A stretch of 64,000 nt of DNA from Providencia rettgeri (lineage in GTDB: Bacteria; Pseudomonadota; Gammaproteobacteria; Enterobacterales; Enterobacteriaceae): assembly GCF_001874625.1 (NCBI RefSeq), contig NZ_CP017671.1, forward strand, positions 1,302,001 to 1,366,000, given 5' to 3'. Positions 1 through 10,578 of the stretch are shown here, piece after piece. The translations under genes were made by a program, and so were the position numbers. Numbering within the stretch: the first letter of the stretch is position 1; each line of letters starts with the position of its first letter. The notes under the pieces were generated by a model, which was not told the origin of the DNA, ran no database searches, and saw nothing but the letters and a program-made list of their open reading frames with translations.

Positions 1-1120
1 CTGGCTGCTTCATTTCAATAACGCCGATGGCACCGAGGACGCGTATATCCGCGACGCTAGGGTGAGAGCGCAAAGGCATTAATTCAGCTTTGAGTTGTAG
101 CTCAATATTGGCGATGGTTTGTTGCCACGGGCTATTGAGCAATAGTGATAGGCTTGCATCTGCAACCGCACAGGCAAGGGGGTTGCCCATAAATGTTGGT
201 CCATGCATAAAACAACCAGCCTCGCCATTGCTTATGGTTTCGGCGACATGGCGAGTTGTCAGGGTTGCTGATAGCGTCATATAACCCCCAGTTAATGCTT
301 TGCCGATACACATAATATCAGGTGAGATATTTGCGTGTTGACAGGCAAATAGTTTACCGGTGCGGCCAAATCCTGTCGCAATTTCATCTGCTATTAGTAA
401 GAGGCCATAATGGTCGCATAAATCACGTACGCCTTTTAAATAGGCAGGGTGATAGATGCGCATTCCCCCAGCACCTTGAACAATGGGTTCTAGGATGATC
501 GCAGCAATTTCATGGCTATTTTCTGCTAATTGTGCTTCGAGTGGATGTAAATCTGCGGGGTTCCATTCATCATTAAAACCACATTGTGGAGCTTCCACAA
601 ACACGTGGGGGGGCAAATACCCCTTGTACAGTCCATGCATGGAATTATCTGGGTCACAAACGGCCATAGCACCAAAGGTATCACCGTGATATCCGTGGCG
701 TAATGTCAAAATTCGCTGGCGTTTTTCGCCTTTGGCTTGCCAATATTGCAGTGCCATTTTTAGTGCCACTTCAACTGCGACAGAGCCTGAATCAGCGAGA
801 AATATGCATTCCAGTGGTTCAGGAGTGATAGTCACTAATTGTTTGCATAGATTTACTGCTGGTGGGTGAGTGATCCCCCCAAACATGACATGAGACATTT
901 TGCTCAACTGAGTGGTAACAGCTTGGTTGAGTTCAGGGTGATTATAGCCATGGATTGCAGCCCACCATGAAGACATGCCGTCAATCAATCTTTTTCCATC
1001 AGGCATCACGAGTTCGACTCCTTGCGCTTCCACAATGGGATAGGCTGGAATGGGTTGGCTCATTGATGTGTAAGGATGCCAAATATGTTTGGCATCAAAA
1101 GTAATATCAGCATTGTTCAT
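1..1120 (-). CDS. bioA: Adenosylmethionine-8-amino-7-oxononanoate aminotransferase, 3' end cut by window
   Basis: PLP-dependent aminotransferase that converts 8-amino-7-oxononanoate to 7,8-diaminononanoate with S-adenosylmethionine as amino donor, the third committed step of biotin synthesis in the cytoplasm. The minus frame opens at an ATG at 1120-1118 ([20 protein letters not shown]) and stays open to the window edge, giving about 373 of the roughly 430 residues expected; the C-terminus lies outside. Recognisable stretches include [10 protein letters not shown] near the start and [11 protein letters not shown] near the cut end. It is divergent from bioB, with a shared operator between them. 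Identification is secure; only the end is missing. Confidence 0.95.
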   Translation of the reverse strand, partial: MNNADITFDAKHIWHPYTSMSQPIPAYPIVEAQGVELVMPDGKRLIDGMSSWWAAIHGYNHPELNQAVTTQLSKMSHVMFGGITHPPAVNLCKQLVTITPEPLECIFLADSGSVAVEVALKMALQYWQAKGEKRQRILTLRHGYHGDTFGAMAVCDPDNSMHGLYKGYLPPHVFVEAPQCGFNDEWNPADLHPLEAQLAENSHEIAAIILEPIVQGAGGMRIYHPAYLKGVRDLCDHYGLLLIADEIATGFGRTGKLFACQHANISPDIMCIGKALTGGYMTLSATLTTRHVAETISNGEAGCFMHGPTFMGNPLACAVADASLSLLLNSPWQQTIANIELQLKAELMPLRSHPSVADIRVLGAIGVIEMKQP

Positions 1121-1129
1121 TTTTATCTT

Positions 1130-1160
1130 CGTCAACTTTTTATGATCATTTTAGTTGACA
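1130..1160. promoter_or_regulatory. Bidirectional biotin operator (BirA-type dyad)
   Basis: The 92-bp gap between bioA and bioB contains a perfect dyad, GTCAACT at 1131-1137 and AGTTGAC at 1153-1159, with 15 bp between the arms. In enterobacteria the BirA-biotinyl-AMP repressor binds one dyad of this layout (consensus related to TTGTAAACC with a spacer near 15) between bioA and bioBFCD and shuts off both directions. The arms differ from the E. coli sequence, so the assignment rests on position, symmetry and spacing. Confidence 0.75.
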
Positions 1161-1212
1161 TGATAATCGCAATATTTAAACTGGCAACAACTTTTTCAAC
1201 TGGAGAGTTCCC

Positions 1213-2250
1213 GTGAGCCAATTAAAACAGTGGACAATAAAACAAGCTAATGAACTGTTTTCAATGCCTTTTTTTGACTTGTTATTTCAAGCGCAGCAAA
1301 TTCATCGGCAAAATTTTGATCCCCAACAAGTGCAAGTGAGTACGCTTCTATCAATTAAAACAGGGGCTTGTCCCGAAGATTGTAAATATTGTGCTCAAAG
1401 TGCTCGTTATAAAACGGGGCTAGAAACTGAGCGTTTAATGGAAGTACAACAAGTTTTAGAATCAGCTAAGAAAGCGAAGCAAGCAGGTTCAACGCGTTTT
1501 TGTATGGGGGCTGCATGGCGTAACCCTAAAGAACGGGATATGCCTTATCTTGAAATGATGGTTAAAGAGGTTAAATCGTTAGGGATGGAAACCTGTATGA
1601 CACTTGGAATGATTGATAATACCCAAGCCCAGCGTTTAGCAGAAGCAGGCTTGGATTATTACAATCATAACCTTGATACTTCTCCTGAATATTACGGCAA
1701 TATTATTACAACACGTACATACCAAGACCGTTTAGATACTTTAGAAAATGTGCGTGATGCGGGTATCAAGGTGTGTTCAGGCGGGATTTTAGGGTTAGGG
1801 GAAAAAGTGAGTGATCGTGCTGCACTCTTAGTGCAACTTGCCAATTTACCAAAGCCCCCAGAAAGTGTTCCCATCAATATGCTGATGAAAGTCGAAGGGA
1901 CGCCGATGGCGGATAATGAAGATGTTGATGCCTTTGATTTTATACGCACGATCGCAGTGGCTCGGATCATGATGCCAACCTCCTATGTGAGGCTTTCTGC
2001 TGGTCGAGAATATATGAATGAGCAGACTCAAGCGCTGTGTTTTATGGCTGGAGCGAACTCAGTATTTTACGGCTGTAAATTACTGACAACGCCTAACCCA
2101 GACGAGAACAAAGACCTCGCATTGTTTAACAAACTAAACATTAACCCAGAGCGAATTGAAACGGATGAGGGAGATAACCAGCAAGCGGCTAAACTAGCCG
2201 AAACGTTGCTAACCGCAGATAACCCACAATTTTATAACGCTGTTGTATAA
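1213..2250 (+). CDS. bioB: Biotin synthase
   Basis: Radical-SAM enzyme that inserts sulfur into dethiobiotin to make biotin. The radical-SAM cluster motif is visible as CPEDCKYC (CxxxCxxC) near residues 53-60. The 345-residue length matches the family. It starts with GTG at 1213 behind a GGAGAG ribosome site at 1202-1207. The stop codon overlaps the first base of the bioF start, so bioB, bioF, bioC and bioD form one translationally coupled operon driven from the BirA operator. Confidence 0.98.
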   Translation: MSQLKQWTIKQANELFSMPFFDLLFQAQQIHRQNFDPQQVQVSTLLSIKTGACPEDCKYCAQSARYKTGLETERLMEVQQVLESAKKAKQAGSTRFCMGAAWRNPKERDMPYLEMMVKEVKSLGMETCMTLGMIDNTQAQRLAEAGLDYYNHNLDTSPEYYGNIITTRTYQDRLDTLENVRDAGIKVCSGGILGLGEKVSDRAALLVQLANLPKPPESVPINMLMKVEGTPMADNEDVDAFDFIRTIAVARIMMPTSYVRLSAGREYMNEQTQALCFMAGANSVFYGCKLLTTPNPDENKDLALFNKLNINPERIETDEGDNQQAAKLAETLLTADNPQFYNAVV

Positions 2251-3407
2251 TGTCTTGGCAATCATTCATCGAAGAACAGATTGAACAGCGTAAACAAGCG
2301 TCGATCTGGCGGCAACGTCAATGTATTGACCGGGCTGATGGCCGGTCACTTTATCTGGCAGACAAAGAATATCTTAACTTCTCATCCAATGACTATTTAG
2401 GGTTAACTCACCATCCTAAGGTTGTTGCAGCTTGGCAAAGAGGAGCAAATCAATATGGGGTCGGTAGCGGTGGCTCAGGCCATATTACTGGTTACACCAA
2501 AGCACATGATGAGCTCGAAACGGCACTTGCTGAGTGGTTGGGGTATTCAAAGGCACTGTTGTTTATTTCGGGTTTTGCTGCCAACCATGCTGTGATCACG
2601 GCGTTGATGACACAAAACGACCGTATTTTAGCAGATAAATTAAGTCATGCTTCAATCATCGAAGCTTCGATGCATTCAGGGGCTAAATTACGTCGCTTTC
2701 ATCATAATAATACATCATCTCTAGAACATCTAATCACTAAGCCTATTACAGGGAAAACTCTTGCTGTCACTGAAGGGGTATTCAGCATGGATGGCGATAG
2801 TGCGCCTTTGCGACAATTACAACAAATCGCCACAAAACACAAAGCTTGGCTGATGGTTGATGATGCTCATGGGATTGGAGTTAAAGGTGAGCAAGGACGT
2901 GGAAGCTGCTTTGAGCAGGGAGTTAAGCCTGAAATTTTAGTGGTGACGTTTGGTAAAGCATTCGGTTTAAGTGGGGCAGCAATACTTTGTGACCAGCAAA
3001 CCGCTGACTTTTTGGTGCAATCTGCACGCCACTTAATTTATAGCACGTCAATGCCGCCTGCACAGGCCGTCGCCATTTTATCGGCGATGCAACAAATCAA
3101 GCAAGCAGATGAAGCGCGTTTTAATCTTAACCAACATATCGAATACTTTAGAAATAATGCGAATTTCAATGGGATGAAACTAGCCGACTCAAAGACGGCT
3201 ATCCAACCATTAATTGTTGGTGATAACCAAGCTAGCCAACAACTCGCAAATTTTTTGCGTAATAGAAATATTTGGGTTCACGGGGTCCGCCCACCCACAG
3301 TGCCAGTGGGAAGTGCTAGGCTACGGATCACATTAAGTGCCGCCCATAGACGTCAAGATATTGATCAATTATTGGAGACTTTAGATGATTTCGTCTCTAT
3401 GTCGTGA
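2250..3407 (+). CDS. bioF: 8-amino-7-oxononanoate synthase
   Basis: PLP-dependent acyltransferase of the alpha-oxoamine synthase family; condenses pimeloyl-ACP with L-alanine to give 8-amino-7-oxononanoate. Visible landmarks are [12 protein letters not shown] near residue 40, the DDAHGIG stretch and the PLP-lysine region [13 protein letters not shown]. The 385-residue length is normal. The start ATG overlaps the bioB stop by one base, and the end overlaps the bioC start by 23 bases. Confidence 0.98.
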   Translation: MSWQSFIEEQIEQRKQASIWRQRQCIDRADGRSLYLADKEYLNFSSNDYLGLTHHPKVVAAWQRGANQYGVGSGGSGHITGYTKAHDELETALAEWLGYSKALLFISGFAANHAVITALMTQNDRILADKLSHASIIEASMHSGAKLRRFHHNNTSSLEHLITKPITGKTLAVTEGVFSMDGDSAPLRQLQQIATKHKAWLMVDDAHGIGVKGEQGRGSCFEQGVKPEILVVTFGKAFGLSGAAILCDQQTADFLVQSARHLIYSTSMPPAQAVAILSAMQQIKQADEARFNLNQHIEYFRNNANFNGMKLADSKTAIQPLIVGDNQASQQLANFLRNRNIWVHGVRPPTVPVGSARLRITLSAAHRRQDIDQLLETLDDFVSMS

Positions 3408-4170
3408 AAAGCATAAAATAGCGGCTGCTTTTGGCCGCGCTGCGAAAAATTACGATTCTGTTGCTAGCTACCAGCAAGCAACAGGAGAACAGCTGTTGAA
3501 GCAATTGACATCCGAATTAGCATTAATGGCACATTCAGCACCATTACGGGTGTTGGATGCGGGGTGTGGCACGGGGTATTTCAGTCAAAAACTTACAGCT
3601 CAAGGTTACCAAGTCACAGCGTTAGATATTTCTGTAGGGATGTTAGATGTTGCAGAAGGGAAGTGTGCTGCGGATCATTATATCTGTGCAGATATAGAAA
3701 CGATCCCATTAGCGGATCAAAGTGTTGATGTCGTGTTTTCCAATTTAGCACTCCAATGGTGCCAAGATATCACTCAAGCATTAAGCGAATTATACCGTGT
3801 GACTAAACGTGGGGGAATAGTGGTATTTACCACACTGGGAGAACATTCATTAAGTGAATTATCGAGCGCTTGGAAAGCATTAGATGATGCTCCTCATGTT
3901 AATGTGTTTTTGGGAGTTCAGCAAATGCGCAATAGCTGCCAAAGATGGAGAAATCAGCTAACTATTCAAAAAGATACATTGTATTTTTCTGGAATTACAG
4001 AGTTACTTCATTCATTAAAAGGGATAGGGGCAACTCATTTAACCGCTGGGCGCAAAACGGGGTTAATGACACGCCAGCGCCTAAAACAGCTTGCGGCTGT
4101 ATATCCGATAACAGAACAAGGGTTACCTTTAACTTATTATACGGTATTTGGGGTACTTTATCGTGACTAA
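3385..4170 (+). CDS. bioC: Malonyl-ACP O-methyltransferase
   Basis: SAM-dependent methyltransferase that caps malonyl-ACP so that fatty-acid synthesis can build the pimeloyl chain of biotin. The class I SAM-binding motif [12 protein letters not shown] is near residues 57-68, and the N-terminal [12 protein letters not shown] is typical of BioC. The chosen ATG lies inside the end of bioF; the resulting 261 residues are close to the family length. It overlaps the bioD start, so it belongs to the same operon. Confidence 0.95.
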   Translation: MISSLCREKHKIAAAFGRAAKNYDSVASYQQATGEQLLKQLTSELALMAHSAPLRVLDAGCGTGYFSQKLTAQGYQVTALDISVGMLDVAEGKCAADHYICADIETIPLADQSVDVVFSNLALQWCQDITQALSELYRVTKRGGIVVFTTLGEHSLSELSSAWKALDDAPHVNVFLGVQQMRNSCQRWRNQLTIQKDTLYFSGITELLHSLKGIGATHLTAGRKTGLMTRQRLKQLAAVYPITEQGLPLTYYTVFGVLYRD

Positions 4171-4843
4171 AACGTATTTTGTAACAGGAACGGATACCGA
4201 AGTTGGTAAAACGGTCGTAAGCTGTGCTTTATTGCAGTCTGCAAATTGCCAAGGTGTTAAAACAGCAGGTTACAAGCCAGTTGCATCAGGCAGTGAAATT
4301 ACACCACATGGTTTACGAAATAGTGATGCATTACTATTGCAAGCAAATAGCGGGTTAACATTACCTTATAGCGCAGTTAATCCGATTGTATTTGAAGCAC
4401 CAACATCCCCGCATATAATTAGTGATAAATTGCAGCAACCGATCGAATTTTCAGTGATCAATAAAGGCTTACAGCATCTACAATCGCAAGCGGATTGGGT
4501 ATTAGTTGAAGGTGCTGGTGGTTGGTATACACCGTTATCCCATGAACAGACTTACGCTGATTGGGTTATCGAACAGCAATTACCAGTGATTCTAGTGGTG
4601 GGCGTTAAGTTAGGTTGTATTAACCATGCATTATTAACGATGAAAGCGATTATCGCTTCAGGCTTATCAGTGGTTGGTTGGGTTGCTAATGAGGTAGAAA
4701 CCCCTGGGGATTACCAAAAACAGTATTTAGAGACACTTAAACATATGATTAAAGCACCTTGCTTAGGTGTGATCCCGCATCGCAAAGATATAATGGGCTG
4801 CTCATTAGGGCAATTTTTAGATCTTTCTTTACTAACATCTTGA
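4163..4843 (+). CDS. bioD: Dethiobiotin synthetase
   Basis: ATP-dependent carboxylase that closes the ureido ring of dethiobiotin. The P-loop TGTDTEVGKT is right at the N-terminus, and VEGAGGWYTPL is the second conserved motif. I choose GTG at 4163, which overlaps the bioC stop and gives [16 protein letters not shown], lining up with the E. coli start; an in-frame upstream TTG at 4148 would add five residues without a better ribosome site. The product is 226 residues. Confidence 0.95.
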   Translation: MTKTYFVTGTDTEVGKTVVSCALLQSANCQGVKTAGYKPVASGSEITPHGLRNSDALLLQANSGLTLPYSAVNPIVFEAPTSPHIISDKLQQPIEFSVINKGLQHLQSQADWVLVEGAGGWYTPLSHEQTYADWVIEQQLPVILVVGVKLGCINHALLTMKAIIASGLSVVGWVANEVETPGDYQKQYLETLKHMIKAPCLGVIPHRKDIMGCSLGQFLDLSLLTS

Positions 4844-5125
4844 TCAAACATTTTAAAATGATGAATCAGCCCCTATATAGAAAGCGATAGTGGGCTGTAA
4901 TAATTGTTAATTATATTGGCGATCTTTTTAACGTGATCAACCTAAATTTTGTCAAGTTTTTCACCTGAGATACCTGCTGGATCTTCGTAAAAAAGATAAA
5001 ATCCCTTTTTCGTAGCGGATACTACGTAAAAATTTTTTCATCGAACTGCCATCTTATTGTCATTTAGCTATCATTTAACAAATTTTAGATATTGCGTGAA
5101 AGCATGAGCCCTAAGGGCTTCAAGA

Positions 5126-5150
5126 GTTATCCACTATTTCTGTGGATAAC
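5126..5150. promoter_or_regulatory. Inverted pair of DnaA-box-like sites upstream of uvrB
   Basis: GTTATCCAC (5126-5134) and GTGGATAAC (5142-5150) form a perfect 9-bp inverted repeat with a 7-bp spacer. On the minus strand 5149-5141 reads TTATCCACA, which fits the DnaA box consensus TTATNCACA exactly; the plus copy ends in CT instead of CA. DnaA-box-like sequence has been noted before uvrB in E. coli, so this may be conserved. Function is inferred. Confidence 0.5.
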
Positions 5151-5419
5151 CTTGTGTATTAACGTTATAAAACAAGTTCTATGCTAGGTGACAAGCGGCT
5201 TTGCCTTTATTTGATGTGAATCTGGACTCGAAATTAATTTATTTTAAATTCAATTGGTTAAATAAAATCAAGCCTTCAATTTGTATTTAACATAGGGCGC
5301 AAAAAGGCAATAGCATAAAATATAAAGTTTAGAAAAGGTCAAGTACTTTTTTGGGGATAACATTTTTATAAACTTATTGGAATGGTTAATTACAGAAAAT
5401 TTCATCTCAGGGCTTGAAG

Positions 5420-5435
5420 CTGGTTTTTTATCCAG
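5420..5435 (+). promoter_or_regulatory. LexA box of uvrB
   Basis: CTGGTTTTTTATCCAG follows the CTG-N10-CAG pattern of the SOS operator. The E. coli uvrB operator has the same T-rich centre and CCAG right arm, so this is very likely the LexA site. It lies 37 bp before the uvrB ATG. Confidence 0.8.
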
Positions 5436-5471
5436 TATTATAACGCAAGAGATAAGCTAAGGGGCGTTAAT

Positions 5472-7489
5472 ATGAGTAAGGATTTTAAACTGCATTCTGA
5501 TTTCCAACCGGGGGGGACCAGCCTGAAGCTATTCGAAAATTAAGGGAAGGGCTACAAGATGGTCTCGCTCATCAAACCCTATTAGGGGTAACAGGTTCGG
5601 GGAAAACCTTTACGATAGCTAACGTCATCGCAAAAGAAAATCGACCAACCATGTTGATGGCGCATAATAAAACCTTAGCGGCTCAGCTTTACAGTGAAAT
5701 GAAAGCGTTTTTTCCTGAAAATGCGGTTGAGTACTTCGTTTCTTACTATGATTATTATCAGCCAGAAGCTTATGTACCAAGCTCGGATACCTTTATTGAG
5801 AAAGATGCCTCTGTTAACGAACATATTGAGCAAATGCGTTTGTCTGCGACTAAGGCTTTACTTGAACGTCGAGACGTCATTGTTGTCGCTTCGGTATCTG
5901 CTATTTATGGGTTAGGTGACCCCGATAGCTATTTAAAAATGATGTTGCATTTGACGGACGGTATGATTATTGATCAACGGTCGATTCTCCGTCGCTTGGC
6001 AGATCTACAATATACACGTAATGACCAAGCCTTTACCCGTGGTACGTTCCGTGTACGCGGTGAAGTTATTGATATATTCCCAGCTGAATCAGATGAATAT
6101 GCTTTACGTGTTGAATTATTTGATGACGAAGTCGAAAGGTTATCCTTGTTTGACCCACTTACCGGTCAAATCCAACATCGTGTTCCTCGTTTCACCGTCT
6201 ATCCTAAAACGCACTATGTTACGCCGAGAGAACGTATTCTTGAAGCGATGGAACAGATAAAAGTTGAGTTAGTTGATAGACGTAAAGTTCTATTGGAAAA
6301 CCACAAATTAGTAGAGGAGCAGCGGTTAACTCAACGCACTCAGTATGATTTAGAAATGATGAATGAGCTCGGTTATTGCTCAGGGATTGAAAACTATTCA
6401 CGTTATTTGTCAGGGCGAGCACCGGGTGAAGCCCCTCCAACCTTATTTGATTACCTCCCTGCTGACGGTTTATTAGTGGTTGATGAGTCTCACGTTACTA
6501 TCCCGCAAATTGGGGCGATGTATAAAGGTGACCGTTCGAGAAAAGAAACTCTGGTTGAATATGGTTTTCGTCTACCTTCCGCATTGGATAACCGGCCAAT
6601 GCGCTTTGAAGAGTTTGAAGCACTGGCACCTCAAACAATCTATGTCTCTGCAACACCAGGTAACTATGAGCTTGATAAATCTGGTCATGAGGTTATCGAA
6701 CAGGTTGTTCGCCCAACTGGGTTACTTGACCCAATAATTGAAGTTCGTCCTGTTGCAACTCAAGTTGATGATTTAATTTCTGAAATTCGTATTCGTGTAC
6801 AGAAAAATGAGCGGGTGTTAGTCACTACGCTAACAAAACGGATGGCAGAGGATTTAACCGAATATCTTGAGGAACATGGCGAGCGAGTACGTTATCTCCA
6901 TTCTGATATCGATACAGTTGAGCGTGTTGAAATTATTCGCGACTTGCGTCTTGGTGAGTTTGATGTGTTGGTTGGTATTAACTTATTAAGAGAAGGCCTC
7001 GATATGCCTGAGGTGTCTCTTGTCGCTATTCTGGATGCAGATAAAGAAGGGTTCTTGCGGTCAGAGCGTTCATTGATTCAGACTATTGGCCGTGCCGCCC
7101 GTAACTTGAATGGTAAAGCTATTCTGTATGGCGATAGGGTCACAAATTCAATGCAAAAAGCGATTGCCGAAACGGAACGCCGCCGTGCTAAACAAATGGC
7201 TTTCAATGAAGAGCATGGCATTACTCCACAGGGGCTTAATAAGAAAGTCGGCGATATCTTGCAAATTGGTCACAAAGTGGGGGGCAAGGGCAAGAATCGA
7301 GCCAAAGATAACATCAAAAATGATGTTATGGCTGATGTGCAATCTATGTCGACAAAACAGTTGGAACAACGCATTTCGCAACTCGAAGCCCAAATGTATA
7401 AACACGCGCAAGATTTGGAGTTTGAAGCTGCGGCAAGGGTGCGAGATGAACTGCAAGCGATACGCTCTCAGTTTATTGCTAACTCATAA
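5472..7489 (+). pseudogene. uvrB: Excinuclease ABC subunit B, frameshifted in a 7-G run (possibly a sequence error)
   Basis: UvrB is the damage-verifying helicase-like subunit of nucleotide excision repair, loaded by UvrA and partner of UvrC. Translation from ATG 5472 gives [15 protein letters not shown] and then leaves frame at a run of seven G at 5510-5516. One more G would restore DQPEAIRKL and the rest of a normal protein of about 672 residues, including the P-loop GVTGSGKT, the beta-hairpin region [10 protein letters not shown], helicase motifs and the C-terminal UVR coiled coil ([28 protein letters not shown]). The remainder shows no other damage and a LexA box precedes it. The one-base loss in a homopolymer suggests a base-calling error or a very recent mutation. 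Confidence 0.9.
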
Positions 7490-7517
7490 ATATTGATTAA
7501 AAACAATTTGTTAAGAT

Positions 7518-7564
7518 TACCCCGCCGCTTATTGGCAGCGGGGCTGTTCAATCAAGGCGGGGTA
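7518..7564. terminator. Nested hairpins between uvrB and glsA
   Basis: The uvrB and glsA 3' ends converge here. TACCCCGCC (7518-7526) pairs perfectly with GGCGGGGTA (7556-7564), while an inner hairpin CCCCGCCGC/GCAGCGGGG uses part of the same left arm. The two structures are mutually exclusive. T runs are short, so terminator activity is likely but not certain. Confidence 0.55.
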
Positions 7565-7571
7565 TTATAGG

Positions 7572-8489
7572 CTAACGGCATTTGTATAAATTATAGCCTA
7601 AACTTTTGGCGAGTTTTGCGACCATCTTTTGCCCTCTAACGCTGTTTCCTATTGGGTCTAAAGGTGGAGAAAATGCCGCAATTGCCATCACTCCAGGTAT
7701 TATCGTTAATATACCGCCTCCGACTCCGCTTTTGCTAGGTAGCCCAACGTTATAGGCCCAATTGCCTGAACTGTCGTACATCCCTTCCATGGTCATTTCA
7801 GCGAGTATTTTCGGGCAGTTATCAGGGTTAAGGACTTGCTCTTTGGTTATTGGGTTTTTCCCACCGGTTGCAATAGTTGCACCCATAGTGGCTAATTCTA
7901 CCGTGGTAATAAGTGTTGAGCACTGACGAGTATATACATCACAAGCTTCCATTGTATCGCAATAAAGGTAGCCAGCGGCATATAATAGCCAAGCAATTCC
8001 ACGATTATGAAAATTAGTCGCTTGTTCGGACTGGTTTAATTCCTCAGAAATAGTAATCTCTTTAGAGCCTAATTTTCGTTGCATCTCTAAAATACGTTGC
8101 CAGCGCTCATCTATTGATTGCGCTTTAATAATACTTGCCGCTGAAATTGCACCTGCATTGACTAAGGGGGACAAAGGTTTATCTCCATGTAATTCTAATG
8201 CCATCACAGAATTAAAAGGCAACCCTGTCGCAGATGCCCCTAACTTTTCTTGAATTACATCAGGGCTAAAGTCTTCGAGTGCTAAGGCGAGCGTACACAC
8301 CTTAGAAATCGATTCAATAGCAAAACGGTATTGGGTATCACCTGCTGAAATAATATCCCCTTGAGCCGTCACCACGGCTAATGCGCAAAGTTGACTATCA
8401 ATTTTGGCTAAAAATGGAATATAGTCTGCATTTGCTCCTTCCGTATCATGGCGGAATTCTTGGTAAATATCTTCGACAGTAACGCGCAT
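7572..8489 (-). CDS. glsA: Glutaminase
   Basis: Hydrolyses L-glutamine to glutamate and ammonia in the cytoplasm. It belongs to the serine-dependent glutaminase family with a beta-lactamase-like fold: the SxxK catalytic motif is ESISKVC near residues 61-67, and other family stretches are NAGAI, SGVGGGI and the ending LGYNLY. The 305 residues match the E. coli proteins YneH/YbaS (about 308-310). It follows an AEC-type transporter gene with a 60-bp gap on the same strand, so the two may be cotranscribed. Glutaminases of this type support acid resistance in enterics; whether this one does is not shown. Confidence 0.93.
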   Translation of the reverse strand: MRVTVEDIYQEFRHDTEGANADYIPFLAKIDSQLCALAVVTAQGDIISAGDTQYRFAIESISKVCTLALALEDFSPDVIQEKLGASATGLPFNSVMALELHGDKPLSPLVNAGAISAASIIKAQSIDERWQRILEMQRKLGSKEITISEELNQSEQATNFHNRGIAWLLYAAGYLYCDTMEACDVYTRQCSTLITTVELATMGATIATGGKNPITKEQVLNPDNCPKILAEMTMEGMYDSSGNWAYNVGLPSKSGVGGGILTIIPGVMAIAAFSPPLDPIGNSVRGQKMVAKLAKSLGYNLYKCR

Positions 8490-8549
8490 TTTTTTAGATC
8501 TAGCATAAGTGTTATTCCTTAATAAATATAAGTTAATTATTAAGCTCAG

Positions 8550-9482
8550 TTATATTGTATGGATAAAATATAAAATAACAGGGATATATAATAAATAAAT
8601 AAGAATAGAAAATGTTAAAGCTTGTGTTGCAAGTGTTATATCGGCTTTATATTTATTAGCTAAGATAACAGTCGTATTTGGAATAGGTAGTGAACAGACT
8701 AGTATTGTGACTTTTATCATCATTATTGGCATATTCAATAAATGGCCAAGTAATAAAACAACTAAAGGTGTAACAATAAACCTAAAAATAATAATCACTA
8801 TAATAGGTATGGTTATTTTTAATGTTTTTAAGCCAGTAAGATAAATGATGACCCCAATAATCAGCATTGCGAGAGGTGAAGTCATGCCATTTAAATAGTC
8901 AAAAAAAGATGTTAATAAACTGGGTATCTTTATATGAGTTAATAATAGAAATACACCAATAATAAATGCGATTAGAGGCGGTGTGAAAATATTTTTTATT
9001 GTATCTATAACGTTAAATTTTTCGGTATTATTATCATTCTTAAGTAAATAGATGCCTAATGTCCAGTAGATAATGGTTTGTGCTATGTATGTCATTAATG
9101 CATAAGGTAATTGATGGGAACCATAAACGGCCATTGTGATTGGAATACCAAAAAAAACAGTGCTACTCATCGAGCAAAGGCCAATAAATAAGCCATGTTC
9201 TCCCCTTGGGATCTTCATTATAATAGCAACTATAAAGGAAATTAACATTAACAGTAAAATAGTGCTAAATGGGAGTATAATAGCTGGAATTAATGTTAAA
9301 AATTCTTTTTTTGAAAAGTCAGTAGTGATAGATAAAATGAGCGTTATAGGCAATGTGATATTAAGTAATAACTTTGTCATTGCACTATTACTATTTTCAT
9401 TGAACCACTTTATTTTACCTAAAATAAATCCTATCCCAACAATCAGAAAAAGAATTAAAATATTTGAATAATCATTTAGCAT
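8550..9482 (-). CDS. AEC-family (auxin efflux carrier fold) transporter
   Basis: A 310-residue very hydrophobic protein with about ten predicted membrane segments in two halves, typical of the AEC/BART superfamily (MdcF/YfdV-like permeases). Family features are the N-terminal LFLIVGIGFILGKIKWFN and the late LVCSLPIPNTTVILANKYKA. Family members move small organic anions such as malonate or malate. The DNA is more A+T rich than neighbouring housekeeping genes. The glutaminase gene directly downstream raises the possibility of a glutamine or glutamate related substrate; that is inference only. Confidence 0.75.
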   Translation of the reverse strand: MLNDYSNILILFLIVGIGFILGKIKWFNENSNSAMTKLLLNITLPITLILSITTDFSKKEFLTLIPAIILPFSTILLLMLISFIVAIIMKIPRGEHGLFIGLCSMSSTVFFGIPITMAVYGSHQLPYALMTYIAQTIIYWTLGIYLLKNDNNTEKFNVIDTIKNIFTPPLIAFIIGVFLLLTHIKIPSLLTSFFDYLNGMTSPLAMLIIGVIIYLTGLKTLKITIPIIVIIIFRFIVTPLVVLLLGHLLNMPIMMIKVTILVCSLPIPNTTVILANKYKADITLATQALTFSILIYLLYIPVILYFIHTI

Positions 9483-9618
9483 TTACGTTCCTCAATGGCA
9501 TTATATGGAACCACATTTTGCTAGTCATAAATATTAAAAGTTATCTTTATAAAATCATATATTAATAATATAGATGAAAACCTTGGAAAAGAGAAAAATA
9601 ATTATGAAGTTTTTAGGA

Positions 9619-9654
9619 ATAGAATTTAATTCCTCCTTAAAAAGAGGAACTAAA
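9619..9654. terminator. Hairpin between the AEC gene and yvcK-like gene
   Basis: GAATTTAATTCCTC at 9619-9632 pairs with GAGGAACTAAATTC at 9641-9654 with one mismatch and an 8-nt loop. It stands downstream of the yvcK-like gene on the minus strand, where it could end that transcript, though no long T run follows. Confidence 0.5.
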
Positions 9655-9669
9655 TTCTTAAATGCTTAA

Positions 9670-10578
9670 TTAAATTAATTGGATGGCAGCCTCAATGGCT
9701 TGTAATAGTAGCTTTCTATCGTGACGATAAGGGATGTCATCTGCCTCAAGAACACGTTGGATGATTTTACGCTCTCCACTAATATTATCTATTTGCGTGC
9801 GTGGCCCAAGGATCAATGCATCGATTTTTTTACAGCCAATATAATGCTCCATCATTTGTAACTTTTCAGGTAAAGAAAGGTTAGCGGCAGGGGAGCTTAT
9901 TTCTTTTGCTAAGTTACCAATATAAATCATTGGTGCTTTACATTCATGCAATGCACTTGCAATTTCTTCTAACAATAAGAGTGGCATCAGGCTTGTAAAA
10001 AAACTACCGGGGCCGATGATGATCAAATCAGCTTGGTGAATAGCCTCTAAAGCTTCGCCTGTCGCTTTGACTGTTGGATATAAACGAAGTTCTTTCGGGA
10101 CTTCACTCAGGGCATCGACATTCACTTCACCGTAAACCTCATTACCCATCTCATCAACAGCCATTAAGTCAACAGGCGATTCTGACATCGGGATTAACTG
10201 CGCATCGACTTTTAGCATATTACGGATGAGATTAATGGCTTCCAAAGGTCGCACGCTCAGATGATCTAATGACTTTAGCATCAAATTACCTAAGTTATGG
10301 CCAGATAGCTCACCATTACCACTAAAACGATATTCAAACATGGCAGAAGCAATTGAAGGCTCAGTGATCAATTGGTTCAAACAGTTACGCATATCTCCCC
10401 AAGCGATCCCACCTTCAGACCGACGAATTCGACCCGTAGAACCGCCATTATCAGTGGTGGTAACGATGCCGGTTAAACGAGAACCTAAAGAGGAAAGAGA
10501 AGACATCACGCGACCAAGCCCATGCCCGCCACCGAGAGCGACAACATGCCTGAGATCCGCCAGACTGCAATTCGGCAT
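9670..10578 (-). CDS. ybhK: YvcK/YbhK-family putative NAD- or nucleotide-sugar-binding protein
   Basis: Member of the CofD/YvcK superfamily (Rossmann-like). The N-terminal [17 protein letters not shown] is the nucleotide-binding glycine loop, followed by [15 protein letters not shown] and GDMRNCL; all are family signatures. The homologue YvcK of Bacillus binds UDP-GlcNAc and affects cell shape under gluconeogenic growth; the E. coli YbhK role is not settled. Length 302 matches. As in E. coli it sits beside moaA in divergent orientation. Assignment to the family is firm, cellular role is not. Confidence 0.9.
   Translation of the reverse strand: MPNCSLADLRHVVALGGGHGLGRVMSSLSSLGSRLTGIVTTTDNGGSTGRIRRSEGGIAWGDMRNCLNQLITEPSIASAMFEYRFSGNGELSGHNLGNLMLKSLDHLSVRPLEAINLIRNMLKVDAQLIPMSESPVDLMAVDEMGNEVYGEVNVDALSEVPKELRLYPTVKATGEALEAIHQADLIIIGPGSFFTSLMPLLLLEEIASALHECKAPMIYIGNLAKEISSPAANLSLPEKLQMMEHYIGCKKIDALILGPRTQIDNISGERKIIQRVLEADDIPYRHDRKLLLQAIEAAIQLI

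Larger units (their letters stand above)
4844..5471. other. bioD-uvrB intergenic region
   Basis: A 628-bp A+T-rich gap without a credible gene. It holds a CAGCCC...GGGCTG hairpin at about 4867-4898 just after bioD (a possible terminator without a clear T run), an inverted pair of DnaA-box-like sequences at 5126-5150 and a LexA-box-like sequence at 5420-5435. The rest has only short A/T runs. Confidence 0.6.

Noticed and set aside
5651-7489. A naturally shorter UvrB starting inside the gene
   Set aside because: It would lack the P-loop and N-terminal helicase part; the missing sequence is present in another frame just upstream.
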